In this document: piece by piece, positions 9,024 through 18,147 of the stretch
How positions within the stretch are numbered: position 1 is the first letter of the stretch
Layout: each line of letters begins with the position of its first letter
From: Burkholderiales bacterium
GTDB lineage: Bacteria; Pseudomonadota; Gammaproteobacteria; Burkholderiales; Burkholderiaceae_C
Length of the DNA: 46,997 nucleotides
Assembly: GCA_947377275.1 (NCBI GenBank)
Contig: CANCFV010000016.1
Coordinates: 1 to 46,997 of the forward strand
Direction of reading: 5' to 3'
Program-made: the position numbers and the translations under genes
Notes under the pieces: model-generated
Databases searched by the model: none
Told to the model about the DNA's origin: nothing
What the model saw: the letters and a program-made list of their open reading frames with translations, nothing else

Positions 9024-9716
9024 TCAGGCTGAGAGGAAGCGGTATAAATTTCGCAACATCGCGGCGGTGGCGCCCCAGATGAAATATTCGCGCTCGTTGT
9101 GGGGCGATGCCCAAGGCATCGAGAAAAACTCCAGCGGCACACCCGACAGATCAAAGGCGCGGCGCTGGTGGTATTGCGGGCTCATCAAAAAACGAAGGGG
9201 CACCTCGAACGCTTCGGCCACCTCGCTGGGGTCGGGCTGCAGGCTCAGGCGCTCGTGCTCAACCTCATCGGGCGTGATCAAACCCACCACGGGTGTGACC
9301 ACAAAACCGGTGCCGGTCGTGTAAGTGGGCATGCGCCCCAGCACCTCGACACGCTCGGGCGCCAAGCCCACTTCCTCTTGCGCTTCACGCAAGGCCGTGA
9401 ACACGGCATCGGGGTCGCTGGCTTCGCTGCGCCCGCCAGGGAAGCTGATCTGCCCGGCGTGCGTTTTGAGGTGCGAGGTCCGCAGGGTGAGCAAGACCGT
9501 GGGATCAGGCCGCATCACCAGGGGCACCAGCACCGCGGCGGCCACGGGGTTGGGCGCTTGGTACCAACGCTCGACCTCGATGTCAGGCTGCCATTGGGGA
9601 GGGCTGGCAAAACGCTCGGCCAAGGCCTGTCGCGTCAAACGCTCGGGGGGCACAGCGGGCAAGTGGTGATCGTGGCCCAGCAAGGCGGCCACACGGGGGT
9701 CGATGGTCAAAGACAT
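9024..9716 (-). CDS. CoA pyrophosphatase (Nudix hydrolase)
   Basis: A Nudix hydrolase of 230 residues, probably cleaving coenzyme A or acyl-CoA into phosphopantetheine and 3',5'-ADP (NudL type). The Nudix box is read as GGRSEASDPDAV followed by ALREAQEEVGL. It has an Asp at the position where many Nudix boxes have the first Glu, as is common in the CoA-specific subfamily. The start at 9716 (MSLTIDPRVAALLG) is the only ATG that gives a normal N-terminus. A terminator for the upstream rplS operon lies just before it. Confidence 0.88.
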   Translation of the reverse strand: MSLTIDPRVAALLGHDHHLPAVPPERLTRQALAERFASPPQWQPDIEVERWYQAPNPVAAAVLVPLVMRPDPTVLLTLRTSHLKTHAGQISFPGGRSEASDPDAVFTALREAQEEVGLAPERVEVLGRMPTYTTGTGFVVTPVVGLITPDEVEHERLSLQPDPSEVAEAFEVPLRFLMSPQYHQRRAFDLSGVPLEFFSMPWASPHNEREYFIWGATAAMLRNLYRFLSA

Positions 9717-9749
9717 GCGGACACCATAACAAATCAGCCAGACGCAACG

Positions 9750-9791
9750 AAAAACAAAAAACCGCCTGGGCTTGCGCAGCAGGCGGCTTTT
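9750..9791 (-). terminator. Rho-independent terminator of the rpsP-rplS operon
   Basis: An inverted repeat CCGCCTG (9762-9768) / CAGGCGG (9780-9786) with an 11-base loop. On the minus strand it is followed by a T-rich tract (TTTTTTGTTTTT). It lies about 45 bp past the rplS stop and before the Nudix gene. Confidence 0.85.
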
Positions 9792-9796
9792 TGGGT

Positions 9797-9817
9797 CCGT
9801 GGCGCAAGGCGCCACGG
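9797..9817. repeat. hairpin directly after rplS
   Basis: A perfect 9-bp inverted repeat CCGTGGCGC / GCGCCACGG with a 3-base loop lies between the rplS stop and the terminator. With the terminator it forms two tandem stems, perhaps protecting the operon mRNA 3' end. Confidence 0.6.
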
Positions 9818-9828
9818 CTGATCGGAGA

Positions 9829-10185
9829 TCAGGCCAGCTTTTCTTTGATGCGTGCCGACTTGCCCGAACGCTGACGGAGGTAGTACAGCTTGGCACGACG
9901 GACGTCACCGCGGCGCTTGACTTCGATCGAAGCGATCAGGGGGCTGTACAGCTGGAACGTGCGCTCGACGCCTTCGCCGCTGGAGATCTTGCGCACGATG
10001 AAGCTGGAGTTCAGGCCGCGGTTGCGCTTGGCAATCACGACGCCTTCGTAGGCCTGCACGCGCTTGCGGGTGCCTTCAACCACGTTCACGCTGACGATGA
10101 CCGTGTCGCCAGGGGCGAACGAAGGGATGACTTTGTTCAGACGAGCAATTTCTTCTTGCTCGAGCTGTTGAATGATGTTGGACAT
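9829..10185 (-). CDS. rplS: 50S ribosomal protein bL19
   Basis: Ribosomal protein bL19 of the 50S-30S interface, 118 residues with the family sequence throughout ([47 protein letters not shown]). The ATG at 10185 has AGGAG upstream and is preferred over the TTG one codon before it. It is the last gene of the rpsP-rimM-trmD-rplS operon and is followed by a terminator. Confidence 0.97.
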   Translation of the reverse strand: MSNIIQQLEQEEIARLNKVIPSFAPGDTVIVSVNVVEGTRKRVQAYEGVVIAKRNRGLNSSFIVRKISSGEGVERTFQLYSPLIASIEVKRRGDVRRAKLYYLRQRSGKSARIKEKLA

Positions 10186-10279
10186 CAAAGGCTCCTAGAT
10201 GATCTTGCCCGCGCCCGCATTCGGTCGGAATGACCGAGGTGGAATTGATCGGCCGGGTAGAGGATCGGAAAACCGCAGA

Positions 10280-11068
10280 TTATAGCGCGAGTTGCGCTAA
10301 AAAGTGCTCGTCTTGTTTGCTCAGTTCGCCTCTGGCCCTGGCTGCCTCGATCAACTCGGGGCGGCGGGTGGCCGTCAGGCGCAATTGCTGCTCACGGCGC
10401 CAGCGCGCGATGTGGGCATGGTGGCCTGACAACAGCACCGGCGGCACCGCCACATCACGCTCGGGCAGATCGCCCTCAGCGGCCAGGCTCAACACCTCGG
10501 GGCGGCTGTAATGCGGGCAGTCCAGCAAGCCGTCTGAGAAGCTGTCTTGCTCGTGAGAGGCGGCCGCGTGCAAGACGCCAGGCTGCAAACGCGCCACGGC
10601 GTCGATCAGGGTCAAGGCAGGCAACTCGCCGCCCGACAAAACATAGTCGCCCAGGCTGATTTCTTCGTCGACATGGGCGTCGATGAAGCGCTGGTCCACC
10701 CCTTCATAGCGGCCGCACAGCAGCACGGCGCCAGGGCCTTGTGCCAGTTGCTGCACACGCTGCTGGGTCAGGGGCTTGCCGGCAGGGCTGAACAACACCA
10801 CAGGCAAACGAGGCGAAGCGGCCGCGGCCTGGTCGGCACGAATGGCCTGCAGGCAGCGCTGCAAAGGCTCCACCAGCATGACCATGCCTGGGCCGCCACC
10901 GAAAGATCGGTCATCCACCCGTCGGTAGTTGCCATCGGCGAAATCGCGCAGTTGCCACAGGCGGGTGTCAACCACGCGCGACTCGTGCGCGCGCCGCGTG
11001 ACGCCCACGCTCTGGAAAGGCGCGAACAGTTCGGGGAACAGGGTGATGACGTCGAAGCGAACGGCCAC
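10280..11068 (-). CDS. trmD: tRNA (guanine37-N1)-methyltransferase TrmD
   Basis: Makes m1G37 in tRNAs, preventing +1 frameshifts. The 262-residue protein shows the SPOUT knot elements GGPGMVM, LCGRYEGVDQRF and LSGGELPA. The start is a GTG at 11068 (MAVRFDVITLFPELF) with AGGAGGG about 7 bases upstream; this strong site supports the non-ATG start. It lies between rimM and rplS in the canonical operon order. The 94 bp before rplS hold no visible terminator. Confidence 0.96.
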   Translation of the reverse strand: MAVRFDVITLFPELFAPFQSVGVTRRAHESRVVDTRLWQLRDFADGNYRRVDDRSFGGGPGMVMLVEPLQRCLQAIRADQAAAASPRLPVVLFSPAGKPLTQQRVQQLAQGPGAVLLCGRYEGVDQRFIDAHVDEEISLGDYVLSGGELPALTLIDAVARLQPGVLHAAASHEQDSFSDGLLDCPHYSRPEVLSLAAEGDLPERDVAVPPVLLSGHHAHIARWRREQQLRLTATRRPELIEAARARGELSKQDEHFLAQLAL

Positions 11069-11106
11069 GGGGCCCTCCTGGCGGGTGTCCTGCCGGACAG
11101 CGGACT

Positions 11107-11781
11107 TCAGTAGTCCAAGCCCCAGTCAGCGACGATGCGGCGCTCAGTCAGGCTCACGCTGACGATGAAGGCGTCGACAAAGGGAATCAAGCGCTCGATG
11201 GGCTCGACCTTGTCGCCACCCTCTTGCGCCGGGGCTTCCAGCACGCAACGCAACACCGCGTTGGGGCCGGTTTCCATCAGGTCGGCCACGCGCCCCAAAG
11301 GCTCGTTGTTGGGCGTGAACACGTCCAGCCCGATCAGGTCGATCCAGTAAAACTCGTTGTCGCTGGGCGTCGGGAAGGCCGAGCGCGACACAAACACCGT
11401 CGCCCCTTTGAGGGCTTCAGCGTCGTTGCGGGTTTCGAGTCCTTCGACCGTGGCCACAACCACATCGCCCTGATCACGGGCCTGAATGACTTGCAAGAAG
11501 CGCAGGCCGCTCAAACGCGCCACAGGGGCAGCGGTTGCGGCTGACGCCACCGGCTTGACTGATGCCACGGGACGCTTGGCGGCCACCGGGATCCGGTCAG
11601 ACGGTTTCAAAAACCATTTTTTGGTGCAAAACAGCGCCTGGGGGTCAGACGAGAAAGGCTGAACCTTGATCCCGCCCTTGATGCCCCAAGCGTCAACGAT
11701 GCGCCCGACCTCCACCGCGTCATCTGGCCAAACGACACCGTCAGCCAGCACCAGGGGAGAGGTCGATGCGCGATCGTTCAT
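11107..11781 (-). CDS. rimM: ribosome maturation factor RimM
   Basis: A 30S maturation factor that binds uS19, 224 residues. The N-terminal RimM domain is seen as VGRIVDAWGIKGGIKVQPFS, and the PRC-barrel domain as EFYWIDLIGLDVF and GRVADLMETGPNAVL. An alanine/proline/valine-rich insertion (about residues 66-88) makes it longer than the E. coli protein; such insertions occur in Burkholderiales. It is 6 bp downstream of rpsP and 38 bp upstream of trmD. Confidence 0.95.
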   Translation of the reverse strand: MNDRASTSPLVLADGVVWPDDAVEVGRIVDAWGIKGGIKVQPFSSDPQALFCTKKWFLKPSDRIPVAAKRPVASVKPVASAATAAPVARLSGLRFLQVIQARDQGDVVVATVEGLETRNDAEALKGATVFVSRSAFPTPSDNEFYWIDLIGLDVFTPNNEPLGRVADLMETGPNAVLRCVLEAPAQEGGDKVEPIERLIPFVDAFIVSVSLTERRIVADWGLDY

Positions 11782-11787
11782 GCCAAA

Positions 11788-12045
11788 TCAGGCTGCAGCA
11801 GCCTTGGACTTGGCTTCGCGGGCCAGACGGGCCACGGTGTCCGAAGGTTGAGCGCCCTGGCCCACCCAGTAGTCCAGGCGGTCGAACGACAAACGCAGGG
11901 TTTCGGCAGCGCCGGAAGCCAGGGGGTTGTAGAAACCCACGCGCTCCAGGAAACGGCCGTCACGGCGGTTGCGCGAATCAGCAACCACGATGTTGTAGAA
12001 AGGGCGCTTTTTGGAACCGCCGCGGGAGAGTCGAATCACAACCAT
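11788..12045 (-). CDS. rpsP: 30S ribosomal protein bS16
   Basis: Ribosomal protein bS16, 84 residues, starting [21 protein letters not shown]. The ATG at 12045 gives the universal N-terminus; an extended upstream frame is rejected. It is the first gene of the rpsP-rimM-trmD-rplS operon. A TATAAT element lies about 240 bp upstream, implying a long leader. Confidence 0.97.
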   Translation of the reverse strand: MVVIRLSRGGSKKRPFYNIVVADSRNRRDGRFLERVGFYNPLASGAAETLRLSFDRLDYWVGQGAQPSDTVARLAREAKSKAAAA

Positions 12046-12285
12046 GATGTGTCTTTCAAAATGTTGGGCGACCGCGCGACCCAGGAGACACTCGGGGTCT
12101 AGCAGCCTGTTGATCTGAACCCGGTGGCAGCGCTCACAGCGCAATGCAGGCCAGACTGGTCAAAGCAGATTCACCAGACCATTTAGATACGCGCCAAGCT
12201 GCCTCACCACCCGGCCATCGCCTTCGCATACGCGCAAGCAACCGCAAAGCAACAAGTCAACCCAACTCGGGCTGGTAAACCGGGC

Positions 12286-12291
12286 ATTATA
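12286..12291 (-). promoter_or_regulatory. candidate -10 of the rpsP operon promoter
   Basis: On the minus strand this reads TATAAT, the perfect sigma-70 -10 consensus. No convincing -35 is seen at 16-18 bp. It would give an rpsP leader of about 235 nt. The 12046-12285 stretch holds no gene I can support. Confidence 0.45.
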
Positions 12292-12322
12292 GACCGACTC
12301 AACCCTTTTGGGTGAAAAGCTC

Positions 12323-12796
12323 ATGACATCCACACCGCGCACCGCCCCGATCAAGTCCAAAACCATCGCCACTTGGGCCGCCTTGCTGGGTGGAAGCTGG
12401 GGGCTGCACCGGTTTTACTTGCATGGTTTGGGCGACAAGTGGGCTTGGCTGCACCCCATCCCCACCCTGCTGGGCCTGTACGGCTTGCAGCGCGTGGGCG
12501 AGTTCGGGCAAGACGACCACCTGGCCTGGCTGTTGATCCCCGTGCTGGGCTTCATGGTGGCCGCCACGATGCTGCAGGGCATTGTTTACGGTTTGACGCC
12601 CGATGAACGCTGGCACCCCCGCCACAACCCCGCCCTGGCAGGGTCGCCCGAGGCGCCAGCAAGCGGGTGGGCTGTGGTCATCGGGGTGATTTTGTCGCTG
12701 CTGCTGGGAGCCACGGTGCTGATGGCGACCATCGCCTTCTCGGGCCAGCGTTTTTTCGAGTACCAAATCGAAGAAGGCCGCAAGATCAGTCAGTGA
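12323..12796 (+). CDS. TM2 domain-containing membrane protein
   Basis: A 157-residue membrane protein. The N-terminal part carries the TM2-type pattern (LLGGSWGLHRFYLHGLGDKWAW), and hydrophobic spans lie near residues 15-32, 45-55, 67-90 and 116-140. Its function is unknown. The ATG at 12323 is used; a weak purine-rich stretch (GGTGAAAAG) precedes it. It is divergent from rpsP across 277 bp and convergent with the following DUF486 gene. Confidence 0.75.
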   Translation: MTSTPRTAPIKSKTIATWAALLGGSWGLHRFYLHGLGDKWAWLHPIPTLLGLYGLQRVGEFGQDDHLAWLLIPVLGFMVAATMLQGIVYGLTPDERWHPRHNPALAGSPEAPASGWAVVIGVILSLLLGATVLMATIAFSGQRFFEYQIEEGRKISQ

Positions 12797-12820
12797 GTTC
12801 GCCGCCACGGGGGGCCAGGG

Positions 12821-13183
12821 TCAACCTCGGAACATGAAGAACGCCGCGCCGACCAGGCACAACGCCGCCCACACATAGTCCAGCTTGAATGGCTCGCCCA
12901 GGTAAAAAATGGCGAAGGGCACGAACACGCTCAGGCTGATCACCTCCTGCATGACCTTGAGCTGCCCCACATTGAATTGGGTTGCCCCGATGCGGTTGGC
13001 GGGCACTTGCAGCAGGTACTCGAACAGCGCAATGCCCCAACTGACCAAAGCGGCCATCACCCAGGGCTTGCTGGCCATGTTTTTCAGGTGCCCGTACCAG
13101 GCAAAGGTCATGAAAACGTTCGATGCCACCAGCAGCAAAGCGGTTTGCAAGGACACGGGAAGGGCTTGGGCAAGGCTGTTCAT
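12821..13183 (-). CDS. DMT/DUF486 family small membrane protein
   Basis: A 120-residue protein of the DUF486 family, related to drug/metabolite transporters and with four predicted membrane spans. The family pattern is seen in MTFAWYGHLKNM, ALFEYLLQVPANRIG and QLKVMQEVISLSVFV. The substrate is unknown. The ATG at 13183 gives a normal N-terminus. The gene is divergent from the PurM-like gene across 97 bp. Confidence 0.85.
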   Translation of the reverse strand: MNSLAQALPVSLQTALLLVASNVFMTFAWYGHLKNMASKPWVMAALVSWGIALFEYLLQVPANRIGATQFNVGQLKVMQEVISLSVFVPFAIFYLGEPFKLDYVWAALCLVGAAFFMFRG

Positions 13184-13280
13184 GGCGAACAGTCTACGCA
13201 AGAGTGCCTAAGCCACGCCCTCGCAAGGGCCGGCGTACCGGATAATCTCTCTTTTGCGATTTCCAGCCCCCAGAAGCGCC

Positions 13281-14402
13281 ATGACCACGCCCACCCCTTC
13301 GAACGCGCCCCTCACCTACGACCAGGCCGGCGTCAACTATGACCTGATCGACCCCTTGAAGGTGGCCGCCCAGCGCGCCGCGGCTGAAACGGGTGCGCAC
13401 CTGGTCAGCCACGGCTTCTCTGAAGTGCTGGCCTCGCGGGGCGAGTCGGCTTATGTGGTCGACGTGGGCCCGATGTACCTGGCCTCGATCGTCGAATGCC
13501 TGGGCACCAAGACCCTGGTGGCCGACGAAATGGCCTTGCTGACGGGTCGCAGCTACTACGACAGCATCGCCCAGGACACCATCGCCATGGCGGTGAACGA
13601 CCTGATCACCGTGGGCGCAACACCCTTGGTGGTGCAGGCCTACTGGGCCGCTGGCGGCTCAGACTGGTTTGGCGACAAGGTGCGCGCCAATGCGCTGGTG
13701 GCCGGCTGGAAAAAAGCATGTGAGGTCAGCAACGTGGCCTGGGGTGGCGGTGAGACGCCGGCCCTGGCTGGCATCGTGGCCGATGGCCGTGTCGACCTGG
13801 CCTCGTCGTGCACCGGCATCATCAGCCCGAAAGAGCGCCTCTCGGTGGGCGACAAGCTCGGCGCCGGCGATGCCATCGTGTTCCTGGCCGCCAGCGGCAT
13901 CCACGCGAACGGCCTGTCGTTGGCCCGCAAGCTGGCCGAGCGCCTGCCCCAGGGTTACCTGACCGACATCGGCAACGGCCAGACCTACGGTGAGGCCCTG
14001 TTGGCACCCACCACGCTGTACTCGCCGGTGACCGAAGCGCTGGCCAAAGAAGGCATCTTCCCGCACTACTGCGCGAACGTGACAGGTCACGGCTGGCGCA
14101 AGCTGCTGCGTCACCCCAAGCAACTGACCTACCGAATCACGGCCGTGCCGCCCAAAACCGACATCCTGGCTTTCATGCAAAAGGAATGTGGTCTGGACGA
14201 CCACGAGGCCTACGGCACGCTGAACATGGGCGCCGGGTTCGCGCTGTACGTGGCAGCAGAGCAAGCCGAACGCGTGGTCGCTGTGGCCCAGGGCCTGGGC
14301 ATTGACGCCATGGTCGCGGGCCGCGTTGAAAGCGGCACCAAGCAAGTCGTGATCGAACCTTTGGGAGTCACTTACGGGGCCGACGAGCTCCAGCTGCGCT
14401 GA
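13281..14402 (+). CDS. PurM/AIR-synthase family protein, divergent type
   Basis: A 373-residue protein of the PurM (phosphoribosylformylglycinamidine cyclo-ligase, AIR synthase) family. The N-terminus YDQAGVNYDLIDPLKVAA parallels the YkdAGVdi start of PurM, and NDLITVGATPLVVQ plus a GIHANGLSLARK segment match the catalytic and second domains. It lacks the usual Burkholderiales PurM N-terminal block and reads like the divergent subtype found in some bacteria and eukaryotic parasites. It could be the cell's AIR synthase or a second copy; the rest of the genome is needed to decide. A GC-rich hairpin at 14414-14429 follows it. Confidence 0.75.
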   Translation: MTTPTPSNAPLTYDQAGVNYDLIDPLKVAAQRAAAETGAHLVSHGFSEVLASRGESAYVVDVGPMYLASIVECLGTKTLVADEMALLTGRSYYDSIAQDTIAMAVNDLITVGATPLVVQAYWAAGGSDWFGDKVRANALVAGWKKACEVSNVAWGGGETPALAGIVADGRVDLASSCTGIISPKERLSVGDKLGAGDAIVFLAASGIHANGLSLARKLAERLPQGYLTDIGNGQTYGEALLAPTTLYSPVTEALAKEGIFPHYCANVTGHGWRKLLRHPKQLTYRITAVPPKTDILAFMQKECGLDDHEAYGTLNMGAGFALYVAAEQAERVVAVAQGLGIDAMVAGRVESGTKQVVIEPLGVTYGADELQLR

Positions 14403-14430
14403 TTCAGTGCAAACCCGGGCAGGCCCGGGC

Positions 14431-14457
14431 TACAGTCCACGCGCCAAGCGCCGATAC
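14431..14457 (+). promoter_or_regulatory. FliA (sigma-28) type promoter of the chemoreceptor gene
   Basis: TACAG-N14-GCCGATAC, close to the FliA consensus TAAAG-N14-GCCGATAA. It lies about 95 bp upstream of the methyl-accepting protein start, as expected for a late flagellar/chemotaxis gene. Confidence 0.7.
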
Positions 14458-14552
14458 CCTTTCCAGAACCCGCACAGGAGCTGGCGAGCCGCACAGCGGA
14501 TCCGCCCTCCCCTGCAGCGGCAAAGGGCGGCCCCGCGTGAAGTGGACGGAAC

Positions 14553-16103
14553 ATGAACCTCAGAAACATCCGAATTGGTCAGCGCTTGACGCTGGGCTTC
14601 GGCTTGGTCATTGCGCTGCTGTTGATGCTGGCGGGGTTGGCGGTGCTGCGCATTCAGAGTTTGAGCGGCGAAATCACCGATCTGGTTCAGAGCAAGTACC
14701 CACGCACGGTCCTGGCCAACGAGGTCAAAACCAACCTGAACGAGATTTCGCGGAGCATGCTCAACACGCTCGTGATGAGCGACGACAGCCAGGTCAAGGG
14801 TGAGCTGGCCAACATCGACAAGCACGACAAAGCCATCGCTGCCAACATGGCGGCGCTCAAGCAGCAGCTCACTGAAGAGGATGAGCAAAAACTGCTGGAG
14901 AAGATCGAAAAGATCCGCGAACGCATGGGCAAGTCGCAAGCCGTGTTCGTGGGCATGATCAACGACAACCTCAAAGAAGAGGCCATGACGAAGTTCTTGT
15001 TCTCTGTGCGAGCAGCGCAGACCAAGTGCTTCCTGGCCCTGGACGAATTGGTGGCCTCGGAAAACGCCTCAATGGTGGCTGCCGGTGAGGGTTCATCCAA
15101 GGCTGCCCGTAACACGCAGACCTTCATCTTGGTGCTGGCCGCCGCAGCCGCCGCACTGAGTGTGGCGGTGGCCACCGTGTCAACCCGCACCATCACCATC
15201 CCGCTCAACCGCGCCGTGCGTGTGGCCCAGCAAGTGGCCAAGGGCGACCTGACGAGCGAAATCGTTAGCAGCAGCCAGGACGAAACAGGCCAGCTCATGC
15301 AGGCCCTGGATCACATGAACCGCAGCCTGAAAACCATCGTGGGTGACGTGCGCATGGGCACCGAGTCCATCGCGTCGGCGTCCAGCCAGATCGCCACGGG
15401 CAACTCGGATTTGTCGGTGCGAACCGAGCACCAGGCGGCGTCGCTGCAGCAGACATCCAGTGCGATGAGCGACCTCACCCGGATCGTTCGCCAGAACGCC
15501 GACAGCGCCAATGAGGCCAACCAGCTGGCCAGCACGGCCTCGCAGATCGCCACACAAGGCGGCCAGGTGGTCGAGCAGGTGGTGAGCACGATGGGCTCCA
15601 TTGACGCCTCTTCGCGCAAGATCGTCGACATCATCAGCGTGATCGACGGCATTGCCTTCCAGACCAACATCCTGGCGCTCAACGCGGCGGTGGAAGCAGC
15701 ACGCGCCGGCGAACAAGGTCGCGGTTTTGCCGTGGTGGCTGGCGAGGTGCGAACCTTGGCCCAACGATCGGCAACCGCAGCGAAAGAAATCAAGACGCTG
15801 ATCAACGAATCTGTGGAACAGGTCGAGCGTGGCAGCAAACTCGTCAACCAAGCGGGCACCACCATGGGCGACGTGGTGGCCAGCGTGCAGCGCGTCAGCA
15901 GCATCATTGGTGAGATCACCCAAGCCAGCCAATCTCAAAGCCAAGGCATCGAGGCGGTCAACACCAGCATCCACCATATGGACGGTGTGACGCAACAAAA
16001 CGCGGCTTTGGTGGAAGAGGCGGCAGCCGCGGCCGAATCCATGAAAAACCAAGCGAACCACCTTGCGCAAGTCGTGAGCGTGTTCAAGCTGGAACACCAT
16101 TGA
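14553..16103 (+). CDS. methyl-accepting chemotaxis protein
   Basis: A 516-residue transmembrane chemoreceptor. It has TM1 at about 11-33, a helical four-helix-bundle-type ligand domain, TM2 at about 187-211, a HAMP domain and a cytoplasmic signalling domain with the conserved hairpin tip near [20 protein letters not shown]. The ligand is unknown. The ATG at 14553 is preceded by GGACGGAA. The upstream FliA-type promoter ties its expression to the flagellar cascade, although no che genes are in the window. Confidence 0.94.
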   Translation: MNLRNIRIGQRLTLGFGLVIALLLMLAGLAVLRIQSLSGEITDLVQSKYPRTVLANEVKTNLNEISRSMLNTLVMSDDSQVKGELANIDKHDKAIAANMAALKQQLTEEDEQKLLEKIEKIRERMGKSQAVFVGMINDNLKEEAMTKFLFSVRAAQTKCFLALDELVASENASMVAAGEGSSKAARNTQTFILVLAAAAAALSVAVATVSTRTITIPLNRAVRVAQQVAKGDLTSEIVSSSQDETGQLMQALDHMNRSLKTIVGDVRMGTESIASASSQIATGNSDLSVRTEHQAASLQQTSSAMSDLTRIVRQNADSANEANQLASTASQIATQGGQVVEQVVSTMGSIDASSRKIVDIISVIDGIAFQTNILALNAAVEAARAGEQGRGFAVVAGEVRTLAQRSATAAKEIKTLINESVEQVERGSKLVNQAGTTMGDVVASVQRVSSIIGEITQASQSQSQGIEAVNTSIHHMDGVTQQNAALVEEAAAAAESMKNQANHLAQVVSVFKLEHH

Positions 16104-16176
16104 CAGCAGGCAGTACCACCCCGGGGTCCGAGCGTCGCACACCCCGGTTCATGACCCAAGCCACAAGGAAATCAAC

Positions 16177-16788
16177 ATGAAGCGCTTATCAGCAAACTGG
16201 ATCACCGCCGCCCTGCTGGGCTTGGGCCTGCTGGCCTCTGTGCACGCCGCAGAAACCTCCGGCGTCAAGCTGGAAGACACCGCGCAAGTGGCCGGCAAGC
16301 CCCTGGTGCTCAGTGGTTACGGCACACGCATCAAGGCCGTGTTCAAGGTGTATGCGCTGGGTCTGTACCTGAGCGAGAAAAAGACAACCACTGCCGACGT
16401 GCTGGCCGCCACCGGCCCCAAGCGCTTCAAGCTGGTGCTGATGCGCGACTTGACCTCGGAAGAGTTCGGGCAAGCCCTGCTGACGGGCATCAACAAGAAC
16501 TTGGACAAGGAAGAAAAGTCCAAGTACGTGAACCAGTTGGTCAAGCTGGGTGACCTGTTTGAAGAGATGACAGGTGGCGTGAAAAAAGGAGACGTGGTCA
16601 CGGGCGACTGGATCCCCGGGACTGGCACGGTCTTCCAGATCAACGGCAAACAGGTCGGCTCGGCCTTGCCCGACCCCACGTTCTACAACGCCATTTTGCG
16701 CATCTGGCTTGGCAACAACCCCGCCGATGCGTTGCTCAAGCCGCGTTTGCTGGGCGAAAAAGACAAAGCCCCTGAGCAAAGCCTGTGA
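16177..16788 (+). CDS. chalcone isomerase-like exported protein
   Basis: A 203-residue protein with a clear signal peptide (residues 1-24, cleavage after VHAA or nearby) and a chalcone-isomerase-like fold signature: AGKPLVLSGYGTRIKAVFKVYALGLYL and the LTSEEFGQALLTGI segment. Bacterial members are not known to be chalcone isomerases; a periplasmic lipid- or fatty-acid-related role has been proposed for the fold. It lies 73 bp after the chemoreceptor gene and may be read through from it. Confidence 0.85.
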   Translation: MKRLSANWITAALLGLGLLASVHAAETSGVKLEDTAQVAGKPLVLSGYGTRIKAVFKVYALGLYLSEKKTTTADVLAATGPKRFKLVLMRDLTSEEFGQALLTGINKNLDKEEKSKYVNQLVKLGDLFEEMTGGVKKGDVVTGDWIPGTGTVFQINGKQVGSALPDPTFYNAILRIWLGNNPADALLKPRLLGEKDKAPEQSL

Positions 16789-16816
16789 TGTGTCAGCGGT
16801 GCCTGCGGGCATCGCG

Positions 16817-16822
16817 TACAAT
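16817..16822 (+). promoter_or_regulatory. -10 element of the SRP RNA promoter
   Basis: TACAAT lies 7 bp before the predicted 5' end of the SRP RNA. No strong -35 is visible. The call rests on position. Confidence 0.5.
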
Positions 16823-16829
16823 TCAAAGT

Positions 16830-16925
16830 GACGGGCCTCCCCGCATGGGGGTGCGGCCAATCGGGTCAGGTCGGGAACGAAGCAGCCCTAGCCGATTTCC
16901 TTCAGTGCCGGGGTTCAGGCTCGTC
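16830..16925 (+). ncRNA. ffs: signal recognition particle 4.5S RNA
   Basis: RNA scaffold of the bacterial SRP, which binds Ffh and targets membrane proteins. The conserved Ffh-binding domain is present: GGTCAGG, a GGAA tetraloop closed by a C-G to G-C switched pair relative to E. coli, and GAAGCAGCC. The ends GACGGGCCT and AGGCTCGTC pair over 9 bp (one G-U), which sets the boundaries to within a few bases. The RNA lies between the chalcone isomerase-like gene and aroB. No protein reading frame should be called through it. Confidence 0.93.
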
Positions 16926-17010
16926 ACCCTATTCTTGTATTGATGCCCCGCGCGTCGCGGCTGGGACCGAACTTCCGCGCAAGTTCGGGGCGCCCTACCC
17001 GACCGCGCTC

Positions 17011-18135
17011 ATGGCATCGACTCCCCTCTCTCCTGCATCCCCTGCCGCAGCTGGCACCACGTCGGTGGCCATTGACTTGGGCGATCGCAGTTACGACATC
17101 CTGATCGGCGAAGGCCTGTTGCAAGACGCATCGGCGTTTGCGGGCCTGCCCAAGTCGTCCAAAGCGCTGATCGTCACCAACACCACGGTGGGCCCGCTGT
17201 ACACGGCCGCCCTGCGTGCCGCCATTGCGCCGCACCACAAGCAGGTGCTGGATGTGGAGCTGCCCGATGGCGAGCAGTACAAAGACTGGCCGGCGCTGAA
17301 CCAGGTCTTCACCAAACTGCTGGAAGAAGCCGCTGACCGCAAGACCGTGCTGTACGCACTCGGTGGTGGCGTGGTGGGCGACATGACCGGCTTTGCCGCC
17401 GCCTGCTACATGCGCGGCGTGCCCTTTGTGCAGGTGCCGACCACGCTGCTGGCCCAGGTCGACTCAAGCGTGGGTGGCAAAACGGCCATCAACCACCCGG
17501 CCGGCAAAAACATGATCGGCGCGTTTTACCAGCCCCAGCGCGTGATTTGCGACTTGGTGACCCTGGACACCCTGCCCCAGCGCGAGCTGCTGGCAGGCCT
17601 GGCCGAGGTGATCAAGTACGGCCCCATTGCCGACGCCGAGTTTTTGGGCTGGCTCGAAGCCAACCTCGATGCGTTGCTGGCACGCGACCGCACAGCGCTG
17701 AAGCACGCCATCAAGCGCTCGTGCGAAATCAAAGCGTGGGTGGTGGGTCAAGACGAAAAAGAGTCCGGCATCCGGGCGATCTTGAACTACGGCCACACCT
17801 TCGGCCACGCGATCGAAGCGGGCCTGGGCTATGGCGAATGGCTGCACGGCGAGGCGGTAGGTTGCGGCATGGTCATGGCCGCTGACCTGTCGGCAAGACT
17901 GGGCCTGATCGACGCCAGCACGGCGCAGCGCATCACGGCCTTGATCAAGCGCACGGGCTTGCCCGTCCAAGGGCCAGACCTGGGCGCCGATCGTTACCTG
18001 GAGCTGATGCAGGTCGACAAAAAAGCCGAGGGCGGTGAGATCCGCTTCGTCGTGGTCGGCCCGCTGGGTCAGGCCCGCATGCAGGCCGCGCCCGAAGCCA
18101 TGGTGCGCGACGTGATCGCCACCCACACCGCTTGA
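17011..18135 (+). CDS. aroB: 3-dehydroquinate synthase
   Basis: Second step of the shikimate pathway: it converts DAHP to 3-dehydroquinate using NAD and a divalent metal. The 374-residue protein shows [20 protein letters not shown] (NAD binding), [22 protein letters not shown] and the metal-ligand region [11 protein letters not shown]. The ATG at 17011 was chosen because the upstream open frame runs through the SRP RNA. A short N-terminal extension (about 18 residues) precedes the conserved core. dgt follows 12 bp later. Confidence 0.95.
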   Translation: MASTPLSPASPAAAGTTSVAIDLGDRSYDILIGEGLLQDASAFAGLPKSSKALIVTNTTVGPLYTAALRAAIAPHHKQVLDVELPDGEQYKDWPALNQVFTKLLEEAADRKTVLYALGGGVVGDMTGFAAACYMRGVPFVQVPTTLLAQVDSSVGGKTAINHPAGKNMIGAFYQPQRVICDLVTLDTLPQRELLAGLAEVIKYGPIADAEFLGWLEANLDALLARDRTALKHAIKRSCEIKAWVVGQDEKESGIRAILNYGHTFGHAIEAGLGYGEWLHGEAVGCGMVMAADLSARLGLIDASTAQRITALIKRTGLPVQGPDLGADRYLELMQVDKKAEGGEIRFVVVGPLGQARMQAAPEAMVRDVIATHTA

Positions 18136-18147
18136 TCTGACGCCGCA

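Noticed and set aside
16828-17010. An open frame that extends aroB upstream by about 60 codons
   Set aside because: It runs through the SRP RNA, and the extra residues do not resemble the AroB N-terminus.
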